The notes below the pieces were generated by a model. The model made no database searches. It worked only from the letters and a program-made list of their open reading frames with translations, and was not told where the DNA came from. From NCBI RefSeq assembly GCF_029257255.1, contig NZ_JARICI010000050.1, forward strand, positions 32,593-96,592: DNA of 64,000 nt. Direction: 5' to 3'. Positions 26,287 to 36,121 of this stretch are shown one piece after another; positions within the stretch are counted from its first letter, which is position 1, and every line of letters begins with the position of its first letter. Both the position numbers and the translations under genes were made by a program. The DNA is from Sporosarcina sp. (GTDB lineage: Bacteria; Bacillota; Bacilli; Bacillales_A; Planococcaceae).

Positions 26287-26391
26287 TTCATTTCGACAAA
26301 AAGGCTTTTTAAGCGGATGAAAGAATGGTAGAATGGATGAAAAGGCAAGAGATTGGGTTAAAACTACAAACAAAGGGGATTGTGTTAATCT

Positions 26392-27057
26392 ATGGAAAAT
26401 GCCGATATTCCAAAGAAGATTCTGAATCAATACGCGACGATATTAGATGATTGGGTGCCTAAAGATGCCTCTATCGCTATCGCTATAAAAGATCGCTACA
26501 TCTATTACGATCCGGGCATGCATGATATTCATTTAAAAGAAGGACAGGATATCCAGGCAGGCAGCATCGCGGAGGTCACGATAAAAGAAAGGCGTAAAGT
26601 GGAGGTAGTAATGGATAATACACTTTATGGCATGTCCTACTTTGGAATGGGCTACCCTATTGACGTCAAAGGAGAACCGGGCGCACTGATTATCATTCTG
26701 CCGCCGAACTTCCATGTGCTGAAAAGAGACCAGCTCCAATTTTTGACCGGCAAACGCGAAGATGAATGGTACCCGATTGCGATTGACCAGGTAACCTACG
26801 TAGAGAGCCTACATAAAAAGACGTGGTTCTATACGAACGCTGATCATTATAATATAAGTTTCACTTTAAAAGATCTGCAGCTTCGTCTGCCGAGATTTTT
26901 TTTACGGATTCACCGTTCTTATATCATCAATATGAACTGCATTGAAAAAATTTCTCGTGATTTTTCGTCCAACCTTGTGATTACATTAGTAGACGGCACA
27001 GAACTCCCCGTCAGCCAGACCTATATAAATGAAGTGCGATCCATGCTTGGATTTTAA
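26392..27057 (+). CDS. LytTR-type DNA-binding regulator with unknown N-terminal sensor domain
   Basis: Predicted transcription regulator of 221 residues. The C-terminal 95 residues are a LytTR domain: YPIAIDQVTYVESLHKKTWFYT, then FFLRIHRSYIINMNCIEKI and ELPVSQTYINEVRSML, all usual for the family. The N-terminal 110 residues are not a CheY receiver (no DD pair, no phospho-Asp motif); they resemble a small ligand-sensing domain with IAIAIKDRYIYYDPG. No kinase gene is adjacent. Its divergent position suggests control of isocitrate lyase and itself. Confidence 0.82.
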   Translation: MENADIPKKILNQYATILDDWVPKDASIAIAIKDRYIYYDPGMHDIHLKEGQDIQAGSIAEVTIKERRKVEVVMDNTLYGMSYFGMGYPIDVKGEPGALIIILPPNFHVLKRDQLQFLTGKREDEWYPIAIDQVTYVESLHKKTWFYTNADHYNISFTLKDLQLRLPRFFLRIHRSYIINMNCIEKISRDFSSNLVITLVDGTELPVSQTYINEVRSMLGF

Positions 27058-27107
27058 TGAAATAGAATTAAAATTCAGCTGCAAGACAAATAGTAATAAG
27101 CGAATAT

Positions 27108-27150
27108 AAAACAGGAAGGGAAATGTTTCATTTCCCTTCCTGTTTTTCTT
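27108..27150 (+). terminator. Terminator of the LytTR gene
   Basis: Perfect stem AACAGGAAGGGAAATG / CATTTCCCTTCCTGTT followed by TTTCTT; an A run on the left lets it serve the converging MurJ-like gene too. Confidence 0.85.
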
Positions 27151-27176
27151 TATATAGTAGATACTCATTATCTAAG

Positions 27177-28715
27177 TCAGTTCATTTTCTTCCATGCCTT
27201 CTTTTGAAGTTTCAGAAGATAATCTTGCACTTCACGAATTCCAAATACAAAATACGTTGCGCTTAATGTAACTGAAAAAATTGCCACTCCAGTGAGAAAT
27301 GTCAGCCACTTGTAATCAAACACTAAGTACTTGCTTGAAAAGAATAGGACTATCGTGATAATGATCATCGGAGGAATAGCCCTAAAAAACTGAATTTCCT
27401 TTGTAAATATTCCCATCTTTAAATTGTACTTGTAATTTGCATAAATAACCAGCATGACAAAATTCAGAACTGCACTTATTAGTGTCCCCCAGGCTATCGC
27501 TTCTGCACCTAAATTATCTACCAAAAGCATGATAACAGCAATATTGACACCAAACACATTAAACAAACTGAAAACAACCGGTGCTATCGAATCCCCTTTG
27601 GCATAGTAAAAACGCGTAATGTAAGTATTAGCTGCCAAGAAATACATAGAGAGAACGAAAATCGCTAAAACCGGCGATGTAATAGCAGTTGATTTATCAT
27701 CAAAGTTTCCATATTGGAATATGACTTGGACGAGATTCGTTGAATAAAAATACGAAAAAATCGTCACAGGTACCAGCAATAGTAAGAGATAATGCAGTCC
27801 CTTAGAATATAGACTTTTAATTGAAGCTTGATCATGTGATGCTTCTTTCATACTCAATATCGGATAAATAACTGTCGTAACTGCAGTAATCAGAATCGCC
27901 TGAGGGAACTGCATTAATTTTGACGCGTAGTTAACTGAAGCAATAGCTCCTTCCGACAACATGCCCGCAAAGAATCTTTGCAGCAGTGCATACAACTGAA
28001 TAGTTGCACCGCCAAGCATAATGGGCATAACCATAATCCATAGCTGTTTAGAAGAAAGACTTCTCTCAAATGTAATTCCGACAGGGAATGCTTTTAATCT
28101 GCGGTAACCGATGATTAAGAAATACACCATCAGGACCGCACTCGCCAATGCACTGATTCCATATGCGATCGGTCCTACTATGTAAGACATCGCAACTGCA
28201 ATTACCAGAAAGATAACATTATAAATCAATATGGCAAAGCTTGAGAGATGAAACTTCTCATGTACATTTAGCAATCCACTGTACCAGGAAGACAACACAA
28301 GGAAAATGGAAGACGGCATCATCCAATAATAAAGGTGTTTTGTAAGATTTATATCACCATCACTCATTCCTGATGTGATTTTCTCCTTATTAAAGAGCTC
28401 CATAATAGGATTTGTAAGCAACAGCATAACAATAGTCATTAGAAATACTGTTGTCAGTACTATTGTAAAAGACTGCTTTACAAAAAGCGCCTGGTTGGTT
28501 GTTTCTCTGTTATAAATGGAGATTACTGCGGTAGTAAAAGCACCTCCCATAACTAGATACAAAAAGTTTGGAATCATATACGCAGTAAAAATACTGTCAG
28601 CTATATAGCTGCTCCCGTACTGAAATCCAATAATCATTTCACGAAAGAAACCGAACAACCGGGCGACTACGTTAATAATCGCTACAGCCCCGACAATTTT
28701 GATGAATTTATTCAT
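27177..28715 (-). CDS. MurJ/MviN-like lipid-linked glycan flippase
   Basis: Polytopic membrane protein of the MOP exporter superfamily, 512 residues with about 14 hydrophobic segments. The opening VVARLFGFFREMIIGFQYG and YMIPNFLYLVMGGAFTTAVISIY are typical of the MurJ/MviN branch, which moves lipid II or lipid-linked sugars outward. AAAGGTGGG precedes the ATG. Downstream partner of the pyruvyl transferase on the same strand, 130 nt apart. In this context it may flip the lipid-linked secondary wall polymer unit rather than, or as well as, lipid II; that choice is inference. Confidence 0.85.
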   Translation of the reverse strand: MNKFIKIVGAVAIINVVARLFGFFREMIIGFQYGSSYIADSIFTAYMIPNFLYLVMGGAFTTAVISIYNRETTNQALFVKQSFTIVLTTVFLMTIVMLLLTNPIMELFNKEKITSGMSDGDINLTKHLYYWMMPSSIFLVLSSWYSGLLNVHEKFHLSSFAILIYNVIFLVIAVAMSYIVGPIAYGISALASAVLMVYFLIIGYRRLKAFPVGITFERSLSSKQLWIMVMPIMLGGATIQLYALLQRFFAGMLSEGAIASVNYASKLMQFPQAILITAVTTVIYPILSMKEASHDQASIKSLYSKGLHYLLLLLVPVTIFSYFYSTNLVQVIFQYGNFDDKSTAITSPVLAIFVLSMYFLAANTYITRFYYAKGDSIAPVVFSLFNVFGVNIAVIMLLVDNLGAEAIAWGTLISAVLNFVMLVIYANYKYNLKMGIFTKEIQFFRAIPPMIIITIVLFFSSKYLVFDYKWLTFLTGVAIFSVTLSATYFVFGIREVQDYLLKLQKKAWKKMN

Positions 28716-28847
28716 AGGCCGATCCCACCTTTAATGGCCGTTTTCCAATCTTACAGGCATTTCCAATAGAAAATAGTGCTAGTTTATGCAGATCTTTCTT
28801 AAGCAGAAGAACGCTTCTAGACTGAGTAAATATAATGCATTGATCTT

Positions 28848-29993
28848 TCATTGGCGTTTCACAGCCTTTTTAATCAACTTTTGTCCTACAATAGCTTCTC
28901 GATGGATATATTTAGCTATTTGTTTCGTTTCCGCTATAGTTTCCTGCCAATTACATTTCACTTTTTCCACTACACGTGATAAAGAATGTTCATCGTTTGC
29001 CAAATCATTAATATTTACACACCGGTCTGAAGCACCTACAAATGACATGAAATCTTTAACTTTCGTGTGATAGGAAACAGCAATAATAGGCGTTTCTGAA
29101 TTAGTGGCTAAAATTAAAGAATGCAGCCGGGTGCCTATGATTAAATCAAGTCCTCCTGTAACTTCCATGATGCGTTCAGGCACAAGATTCTCTTCTATAA
29201 TTGTCACACGTTCCTTATGCACCATTTGTTTCCTTATATCTTTCGTAACGGTTACATCCTGGGGGAACTTCGTGGCAAAAAATGTAATATTAGCACCCTG
29301 GTCAGTTATCACCTTGTCAAGATTCCGAGCCATACTCGCTGTATACACTTCATATTTTTCAATATCACCTTCTGGCCAGTAATTCGCATTGTAGTAAGGT
29401 ACGGCAGACACCCCAATATTTGTTGGTCGGTCTGGATAGGTTTGCCGTTGTGTTTTCAGTGTAAATGCAGGATCACCAATAACTTCAATATCTTTTTTCA
29501 CACCGATTTTTTGTAGCAGCTTTTTAGATTCCGGATCTCTTACGGAAACGTTTTGTGCATAGCGTGTCATGATATTGATGCTGATTCTTCCTGTAATTGT
29601 ATTTACCGGACCCGCACCGCACCCGTAAACTATATACGGCACATTACTCTGCTTAGCCATTAAAGCATATGTTAAAAATAAATGGGCTTCCCTTTTATAA
29701 AAGTCCATCAATATGCCTCCACCGCCAATAATCAGAAGATCAAACTTTGTAACGTACTTCTTATTGTTTTTATATGTAGAAATGAACGTCTTATACAGAT
29801 TGCTTTTTTTATAATATAAAGGGTAGCTGTGCACTCCATAACGCTCAGATGTTTGTTGTGTATTATTACTGAAGACCGTAATATTCTCATTCGTTACTGA
29901 AAACTCCTGTTTCACTTGCTGAAGAATACCGCTCAATATGGACTCATCGCCATTATTGTCGTTGCCATAGTTCCCCACAATCCCAATTCGCAT
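28848..29993 (-). CDS. Polysaccharide pyruvyl transferase family protein (CsaB-like)
   Basis: Family of enzymes adding ketal-pyruvate from PEP to sugars of wall or exopolysaccharide. Seen are the N-terminal GNYGNDNNGDESILSGIL, the glycine-rich LLIIGGGGILMD, and GTRLHSLILA with the conserved Arg-His pair near residue 290. Pyruvylation of the secondary wall polymer by CsaB is what allows SLH domains to bind, and six SLH proteins are encoded close by, so this is a good candidate for that role. Its N terminus is not the classic CsaB one, so an exopolysaccharide-type pyruvyl transferase remains possible. GGATG precedes the ATG. Confidence 0.83.
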   Translation of the reverse strand: MRIGIVGNYGNDNNGDESILSGILQQVKQEFSVTNENITVFSNNTQQTSERYGVHSYPLYYKKSNLYKTFISTYKNNKKYVTKFDLLIIGGGGILMDFYKREAHLFLTYALMAKQSNVPYIVYGCGAGPVNTITGRISINIMTRYAQNVSVRDPESKKLLQKIGVKKDIEVIGDPAFTLKTQRQTYPDRPTNIGVSAVPYYNANYWPEGDIEKYEVYTASMARNLDKVITDQGANITFFATKFPQDVTVTKDIRKQMVHKERVTIIEENLVPERIMEVTGGLDLIIGTRLHSLILATNSETPIIAVSYHTKVKDFMSFVGASDRCVNINDLANDEHSLSRVVEKVKCNWQETIAETKQIAKYIHREAIVGQKLIKKAVKRQ

Positions 29994-30143
29994 TAAACTA
30001 CATCCTTTTAATTTTAATACTGAAATTATACCATAATAAATTATTCTCTGGTCGTTTAAACAGAACTCTGTCTGTTCAATCTTTTAAGTAATCTTATTGT
30101 CTGCCCTGCAGCTTGTCATATATCTCAATACAGCTTTTGGTAA

Positions 30144-30182
30144 TAAAAAAGAAGAGAAGGCAAAAGCGGCCCTCTCTCCCTT
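30144..30182 (-). terminator. Terminator of the phosphodiester glycosidase-SLH gene
   Basis: On the minus strand GAGAGAGGGC pairs with GCCTTCTCTT (wobble pairs) and is followed by CTTTTTTATT, directly after the stop. Confidence 0.7.
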
Positions 30183-30186
30183 TCTA

Positions 30187-32457
30187 TCAAAGGTTTATCG
30201 CGCGATATAAGAATACACTGAAATGCACCCGTGAAATTGGAATAGAAGGTTTATATATGCCGCCTTCATAACCTGTAGTTACATTATTGGCTGCTAAAGC
30301 CTGTACATAATCATATGACCAGTCATCTTTAGGTACATCTATGAAGTTTTTGGAACTGACACCTTCCAGATTATAAGCAATCGCAATAACCTTTGCCATT
30401 TGTTTCCGTGTCAATGTTCCGCCAGGATCAAAGGTTGTTTTGTCTTTTCCACTCATAATTCCCGTACGAACCATCGCGGCAATTTCCTTGTAATAAGGAT
30501 TTGAAGCAGGTACATCCTCGAATTGAAGCAAGTCCCCACCCGACAGATCCAATTTCAGAGCCCGGGCAATAATAACAGCCGCATGTGACCTTGTCAACGA
30601 GTTGTCAGGCTTGAATGTGTCGTCTAAATAACCCGTGATAACTTGCTGCTTAGTCAACGATTCAACTTCATTATAGTAGTGATAGTCTGCTGGTATATCT
30701 TTAAATAAAGAATGATTTTTCACTATTATACTCGCAGAAACGGTCTTAGCACCAAGCTTAGCAGTTACTTTACCTGAAGCTCCTGCTTTCTTCGCCGTAA
30801 ACTTTCCGTCTTTTGTTACAGTGCCTATATTTCCCTCGACGGACCATGTCAGCTGTGAAGAATCATACACTACCGGTTTTCCTGCTCCGTCTTTTGCATC
30901 TATGGATAATGCAATAGTCTCTCCAGCACTTAATTCTTTAGCTGCTGGAATAATGGCAAGACGTTCAGGAGCATCAACGATATTTACCGGGAATGATTGA
31001 ACAGCTTTCCCATCGTAGTTAATATAAATTCTGTCTTCTCCGGGAGTTGTTGTCTTAAATCTTAATCCACTAGTATTTAATGTACCGTTTTGAGATGAGA
31101 GGTTAACCCTGGAAGCGTTGATCGGTAGCGGATTATTATTTTCATCCCATATATATTGTATTTTCACTCCGGAAGAAGCTCCGGCAAGCAATGTTGCGTA
31201 ATTAGTATCACTTGTATGCTTAATATGCTTAGGTGAACCCAGAGGAGCTGTGCTGACCGCCTGCAAAATATTAGAAACAAGACGCTGGTAATTTCCTGCG
31301 TTGGACGGTTTATTAGCAAGCCCTATATTATAACTGCCAAGTGTTCTTATCGCCATAGTTGTAGAGCCGCCTCCGTCTAAGTTAATGGCACGGTCCACTC
31401 CTAATTTCACCAGATAGTTTGCCAGCTGGGACATATTCATCCCCTTGCTGTGTCTTTGACGGCCGTCAACTGTAATAAAATGGACAACAGAGCCGTCCTT
31501 ATTAGTGGCCACCACAGTGCGTGGCGCAATTTCTTTCACCCTGGAGCTGTTTGCACTCATCATGATATAGGGTTTTCCGTCCCTCACCAGATATGGCCCG
31601 CTGGCAAGTATAAATTCAGCATCGTTCCACTGATCATTAATCGCGAACTGCGTGCTAATTTCATCGCCTACAGCGATGTGGGACAACTTTTCATGCCACT
31701 CTCCGCCTTGCAGTGAGATAACAAATCCTGTTGGTGGAATCGGAGTGTTTCCAATAGAACCATAACCTGTAACCTTTGTAACGCGCCCTGATAAAGTCTG
31801 ATCAAATGTATTTTGGGTAATCGGCTTCCCTGTATCTACAACAATCTCAAATCCATATTCATTGGTTTTTGTAGTTTTACTATGAAACTGGGGAGTATAG
31901 ATGACTGCATTATCTTTTTCTCGAGAATGATTCAAACCTGTCATTTCATATTTTTTCCCTTTATAAGAGAGAGTAACATCAAATTGATAGTAGTCAATCA
32001 ATCCCTTGCCGTCACGCGTCATTCCAAAGGCTGTTGGAACGTTCATATATTGATCCGCTCCCACTGATATAGCGCCGCCGTTTAATATGACATTATCTTT
32101 AGCAAGTAAAAACAATGGATAGCCTTCCGACATATTGAAGAATCCTGCATTAATTGCACCAATCACACGATTACCTTCTATGGAATTTCGCATGGCCATT
32201 GCAGTAGTTGACTCCTTGCCGTTTTTAACAGCCGGCAGACCGACCTGCACTTTAGTTGTAGGATCATTGGCATCAATTGTCAAATGGTTAATTGTATTGA
32301 CTCCCGTATCTGTATTTTTATACTGTTTGTATTGAACTCCAGTTGATAACGGGGTTTCCTTTTGCACAGTTTGAGCTGCTGACGAACTTACGGGACTATG
32401 TGTTAAAAGCAATGTGAATGTGGCAAGTATTGAAAATCCTTTAATTAATTTATTCAT
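30187..32457 (-). CDS. Phosphodiester glycosidase (NAGPA) domain protein with SLH repeats
   Basis: Secreted 756-residue surface protein. After a signal peptide (to SSSAA) comes a NAGPA/phosphodiester glycosidase domain (about residues 60-400): VIGAINAGFFNMSEGYPL, VVHFITVDGRQRHSKGMNMSQLANYL and AINLDGGGSTTMA are its hallmarks. The domain removes alpha-GlcNAc-1-phosphodiester caps in relatives, so teichoic or wall polymers are possible substrates. A bacterial Ig-like region follows (about 485-585, LAIIPAAKELSAGETIALSI). Three SLH repeats close the protein (HSLFKDIPADYHYYNEV, LQFEDVPASNPYY, KNFIDVPKDDWSYDYV). It is divergent from the SLH-glucosaminidase gene. Confidence 0.87.
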   Translation of the reverse strand: MNKLIKGFSILATFTLLLTHSPVSSSAAQTVQKETPLSTGVQYKQYKNTDTGVNTINHLTIDANDPTTKVQVGLPAVKNGKESTTAMAMRNSIEGNRVIGAINAGFFNMSEGYPLFLLAKDNVILNGGAISVGADQYMNVPTAFGMTRDGKGLIDYYQFDVTLSYKGKKYEMTGLNHSREKDNAVIYTPQFHSKTTKTNEYGFEIVVDTGKPITQNTFDQTLSGRVTKVTGYGSIGNTPIPPTGFVISLQGGEWHEKLSHIAVGDEISTQFAINDQWNDAEFILASGPYLVRDGKPYIMMSANSSRVKEIAPRTVVATNKDGSVVHFITVDGRQRHSKGMNMSQLANYLVKLGVDRAINLDGGGSTTMAIRTLGSYNIGLANKPSNAGNYQRLVSNILQAVSTAPLGSPKHIKHTSDTNYATLLAGASSGVKIQYIWDENNNPLPINASRVNLSSQNGTLNTSGLRFKTTTPGEDRIYINYDGKAVQSFPVNIVDAPERLAIIPAAKELSAGETIALSIDAKDGAGKPVVYDSSQLTWSVEGNIGTVTKDGKFTAKKAGASGKVTAKLGAKTVSASIIVKNHSLFKDIPADYHYYNEVESLTKQQVITGYLDDTFKPDNSLTRSHAAVIIARALKLDLSGGDLLQFEDVPASNPYYKEIAAMVRTGIMSGKDKTTFDPGGTLTRKQMAKVIAIAYNLEGVSSKNFIDVPKDDWSYDYVQALAANNVTTGYEGGIYKPSIPISRVHFSVFLYRAINL

Positions 32458-32541
32458 ATTTATACTCTCTTAAGAGCAATTACACCTCTCCTTCTGTTTC
32501 TTCTAACATTAACAAAACAATGAAGGAATTACTATGAAACT

Positions 32542-32634
32542 ATGGAGGTGTTTTACTTGCATAGTTTTATTCGTTCCTATTTAATAGTTCGTTCGTTGGG
32601 TCCTTATATTTATTCTATATATATTGTAGAATAG
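32542..32634 (+). CDS. Possible small ORF upstream of the SLH-glucosaminidase gene
   Basis: A 30-codon frame in the divergent promoter gap. An internal TTG at 32557 is preceded by TGGAGGTG with 6 nt spacing, an unusually good ribosome site for an intergenic region, which would give 25 residues (HSFIRSYLIVRSLGPYIYS...). It could be a leader peptide or chance; the promoter region of the next gene overlaps its end. No homology is recognised. Confidence 0.2.
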   Translation: MEVFYLHSFIRSYLIVRSLGPYIYSIYIVE

Positions 32635-32665
32635 TAGTAGAATTTCAGTTTAAGGGGGAATAAAT

Positions 32666-34552
32666 TTGAAGAAATTAAATATTGCCGTTTTAATCCTTTT
32701 TATTTCGGCATTATTCGGCAATGCGCTCACTACTTCAGCAAGTGACATTTCTGGACACGGACATGAAACTGGCTTGCGGTATCTGATCGCTAAAGGTGCT
32801 TTAGATAGTGACTCCAAAGGAAACTATAATCCTAATAAAATAGTAACACGCGGAGAATTTTCTGCATATGTGTCAAGGGTGCTCAAACTGCCCCAGGAAG
32901 GAATTATCTTATTTTCCGATGTCCCTTCAAGCTATAAATATGCTGACGATATTCAACGTGCAGCTGCTGCAGGAATAATCACTGGTTACATAGATGATCG
33001 TACGTTCAAACCCAATAACCCGATTACCAGACAGCATATGGCGATTATTCTGGATCGTGTTATGGATTACCTGGAGTTAAAAAAACCGGGCGGCTCATTT
33101 GAATTTACTGACAGCCACTTGATTTCCGAACCCTATAGAGAAGCAGTCGTAAACGGCGCAGTTCTTGGAATTATACAAGGGAATAACGGTAATTTCATGC
33201 CGCAGAAAAATGCGACAATTGCTCAATCTTCCACTTTCATTCACAGACTAATGAAAGTGTCAGGTGACCCTGATGCTCATATTCAATTATATACAGTTAA
33301 AGAAATTTCGAATGGCGCGTTATCAGGCAACCTGACGTTTTATTCTTATAAAGATGCAGAGAAGGCGGTTACTAAAACTTCACAGGTAATTACGCTTGGA
33401 GACAACATCGTAAAAATGTCATCGGGCTATGCAGTAACGAATAAATACGTTGCGTTAGCTTCCCAAACTATAAATGATCAGATTTCAGTTGCAGCGAACA
33501 CTGAAATGGAGTATTTGAGCAGCGAAGAAAATAAGGTAAAAGTCCGCCTTGCCGGACATATCGGTTACCTTAATCAAAAGGATCTGGATCTGATTCCATT
33601 TTCCATGAGCGAAGGCCGTTCCTATTATACGAATGAAAACGGTGAGATCAAGCATGTCTTATTCGATCATGTAAAAGGTAAATACACCGCAAGTTATGTT
33701 TATGGAAAAGCTCCGGCGTTCATGAAGCCGGGTGCTCAATATTACAGCTGGAACGGTATCAATTTTAATTCAGCCAGCGGTGCTTCTGCGGGAGAAGCTT
33801 TCAACTACTATCAGTTCCTGCCCGCAAGAACTAAATCTACTTACAGTGCAGAAGAAATTGACCGGTATATTATAAAAAGACTGACGGAATTAGAGAAATC
33901 CGGCAGCATAGTATATGCAAAAGCATCTGAAAAGAGTAAATTGATAGGTCTTGGGACTACCTTGAAAGCTATCGAGGAAAAATATAATATTAATGCAATG
34001 CTCATTCTGTCACTAGCCCAGCATGAAAGTGCATACGGAATGAGCGTACAGGCACAGACATTGAATAACTTATTCGGACTTTACGTCTATGACACAAATC
34101 CACTGAACAAAAATTTTGCATCAGTTGCTGACAATATTAATGAATTGATCACCAAGTTTTTGGAACCTAATTATATTTCTCCGAAAGGTCCATATGCCCA
34201 CGGTGCAGCTGTTGGTTCAAAGCAGCTTGGTTTCAATGTGAAATATGCGTCAGATCCATTCTGGGGTGCTAAAATAGCTGGACACTATTACCGTGCTGAA
34301 AAAGATATGGGACAGAAAGATGCCAAAGCAAATTATATGATAGGACTGACATCAACAACCGGTCTCAACGTACGGACCGTTGCAGGTACAGTTAATAATA
34401 ATCCACTGTTTTCTTATAAACGTCAGGGAGTTCCTGTACTAATTAACAAACCAACTGTAAATGGCTGGTATGAAATCACTTCTGACCTGCCGTACAAAAA
34501 TCCGGTATACGTTAGTAAAGATTATGTCCGGGTAATCCAAACTGTGAAATAA
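32666..34552 (+). CDS. SLH-anchored endo-beta-N-acetylglucosaminidase
   Basis: Secreted wall glycosidase, 628 residues. It starts with TTG preceded by AAGGGGGAA. The signal peptide (to TTSAS) is followed by three SLH repeats (about residues 28-200; ILFSDVPSSYKYADDI, ITRQHMAIIL), a middle region with SH3-like folds, and a glucosaminidase domain (about 395-545) with LSLAQHESAYGMS containing the catalytic Glu, NNLFGLYVYD and the C-terminal WGAKIAGHYYRAEKDMG. A further SH3-like tail holds LTSTTGLNVRTVAGT. It resembles LytD/LytG-type GH73 enzymes bearing SLH in place of choline or wall-repeat anchors. Single gene. Confidence 0.9.
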   Translation: MKKLNIAVLILFISALFGNALTTSASDISGHGHETGLRYLIAKGALDSDSKGNYNPNKIVTRGEFSAYVSRVLKLPQEGIILFSDVPSSYKYADDIQRAAAAGIITGYIDDRTFKPNNPITRQHMAIILDRVMDYLELKKPGGSFEFTDSHLISEPYREAVVNGAVLGIIQGNNGNFMPQKNATIAQSSTFIHRLMKVSGDPDAHIQLYTVKEISNGALSGNLTFYSYKDAEKAVTKTSQVITLGDNIVKMSSGYAVTNKYVALASQTINDQISVAANTEMEYLSSEENKVKVRLAGHIGYLNQKDLDLIPFSMSEGRSYYTNENGEIKHVLFDHVKGKYTASYVYGKAPAFMKPGAQYYSWNGINFNSASGASAGEAFNYYQFLPARTKSTYSAEEIDRYIIKRLTELEKSGSIVYAKASEKSKLIGLGTTLKAIEEKYNINAMLILSLAQHESAYGMSVQAQTLNNLFGLYVYDTNPLNKNFASVADNINELITKFLEPNYISPKGPYAHGAAVGSKQLGFNVKYASDPFWGAKIAGHYYRAEKDMGQKDAKANYMIGLTSTTGLNVRTVAGTVNNNPLFSYKRQGVPVLINKPTVNGWYEITSDLPYKNPVYVSKDYVRVIQTVK

Positions 34553-34557
34553 CCATA

Positions 34558-34594
34558 AAAAAGCTGTTATTCGATTTGAATAACAGCTTTTTAT
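34558..34594. terminator. Bidirectional terminator after the glucosaminidase gene
   Basis: AAAAGCTGTTATTC / GAATAACAGCTTTTT stem, between converging genes. Confidence 0.85.
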
Positions 34595-34601
34595 TATATT
34601 C

Positions 34602-35870
34602 TTATACAATTTCAGTCTTTCTTATGGATGACGCCAGAATAACAAAACCAAGCATCAGTATGAAAATCAGATCAAGCAGCCCGGTATGCATCGATATGGT
34701 GAATAGTGTAATGACAAAAGCATAAGTGACTGTATGAAAACTTTTAATCCCCTGCTGCTTTACTTTATTGTAAATCAGTGAAACTAATACACCATACAGC
34801 AAGAATCCAACAGCTACCAGTAAATATCCGCCATCTAAAAACAGCTGACCTATAAACGTGGGTGTAGTTGTTCTGGTTGGACGCGTAATATACTTTCCTT
34901 CTTCGGTACTTAATGAATTAACTACTTCCGTTACACGCATACGTGGAGAAACTTGCTCTCCGGGTAAAACAGTATTAAATACACCCTTCTGTATCTCACC
35001 ATTTAAATACCCTTCAGTTTGCGTATACTCCATAATTTTACTCAATACTATGTGTCCGGTAACACTTTCTCCGTTAATAGACCGAAGCCATTTAGGCGTC
35101 AAATTAACTTTTTGTTCTACAGTTAATAATTTAACTTTCTCATCTTCTGTCATATCAGTTATAGGCTGATCCCTGTTATTAAATTCCTGTGTTGTGTCTT
35201 CTGAAATCACTCGTAAAAACCCAAACATTGAAAACAGAACACCTATTATAAATAGTGCTGTCAGGAACCAAGTTAGTTTCACACGTTTAACAACATAGTG
35301 AAAAATGATAATCCCCGTAAATAACATGATAATTAATGGTGTTCGATAACCCATTAATAAGAAAAGAAACATTATTACAGCAAAAATCAAACCGTAAACC
35401 ATTGCTTTTTTCCATGTCATCTTTTTTTCCAGAAGCATTCTATACGATAATATCAACAGCATTCCGAACCAGAGCAACTGACTGAAGAAATTCAATTTCG
35501 GATCCAAGTTTCGGCGTGCAGATTCATCAGTAATTCCCACATCTCCGCCAAATATCATCAGCATATACGATACAAGGCCCAGTACAGTCAGGACAACTGT
35601 AAAGTGCATCAGATATTTACTGAAAAATGAAAGACCGAACGTTGGAAGTGTCCATCCTAGTTTGTCGATGACGTAGACACCCAGATAGTAGCAGACCAAA
35701 GCCAGAATGACGACCGGCCAAATTGAGACACGCACATTAAATAGCTCAAACCGGTGAAAGTCGAATAAACTTGTGAAAAAGTAAAGCACCAAAATAAATG
35801 GTAAAAAGAAATACGGTGAAAATGTGTCAATCCTATTCGCCTGTTTAATAATATTTTTAACATTATCCAT
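34602..35870 (-). CDS. Wzy-like oligosaccharide repeat unit polymerase
   Basis: Polytopic membrane protein, 422 residues with about 11 hydrophobic segments and one large external loop (about residues 235-340). FLLLMGYRTPLIIMLFTG and the loop with ITRPTRTTTPTFIGQLFLDGG are like O-antigen/EPS polymerases, which join lipid-linked repeat units outside the membrane using loop arginines. Sequence conservation is low in this family, so the call rests on topology and these motifs. With the flippase, pyruvyl transferase and TagO-type enzyme it completes a possible Wzy-type polymer pathway, although the genes are interspersed with SLH proteins rather than in one operon. Confidence 0.78.
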   Translation of the reverse strand: MDNVKNIIKQANRIDTFSPYFFLPFILVLYFFTSLFDFHRFELFNVRVSIWPVVILALVCYYLGVYVIDKLGWTLPTFGLSFFSKYLMHFTVVLTVLGLVSYMLMIFGGDVGITDESARRNLDPKLNFFSQLLWFGMLLILSYRMLLEKKMTWKKAMVYGLIFAVIMFLFLLMGYRTPLIIMLFTGIIIFHYVVKRVKLTWFLTALFIIGVLFSMFGFLRVISEDTTQEFNNRDQPITDMTEDEKVKLLTVEQKVNLTPKWLRSINGESVTGHIVLSKIMEYTQTEGYLNGEIQKGVFNTVLPGEQVSPRMRVTEVVNSLSTEEGKYITRPTRTTTPTFIGQLFLDGGYLLVAVGFLLYGVLVSLIYNKVKQQGIKSFHTVTYAFVITLFTISMHTGLLDLIFILMLGFVILASSIRKTEIV

Positions 35871-36121
35871 TTTATCAAATGCATCAGAATGTGATGCAAT
35901 TAACCTCCTCTATGTACGCTAAGCAAAACGTCTTTTCAAAATTTAATTCCACACTTAAAACAAGAGTAATTATAGCACACAAACGGTTTTCAGAACTAGT
36001 TGTTTTACTGCCCAATCTGGGTCCCCTACTTTTATATCTAATAATTATCAAATAAGTAGTAGGTTACCATGACGATCGTATGATATATTAAAATCATATC
36101 AGAAAAGGTAGGGATTTAATA

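Noticed and set aside
28786..29516. Plus-strand frames opposite the pyruvyl transferase gene
   Set aside because: Shadows of the real minus-strand gene with no start signals.
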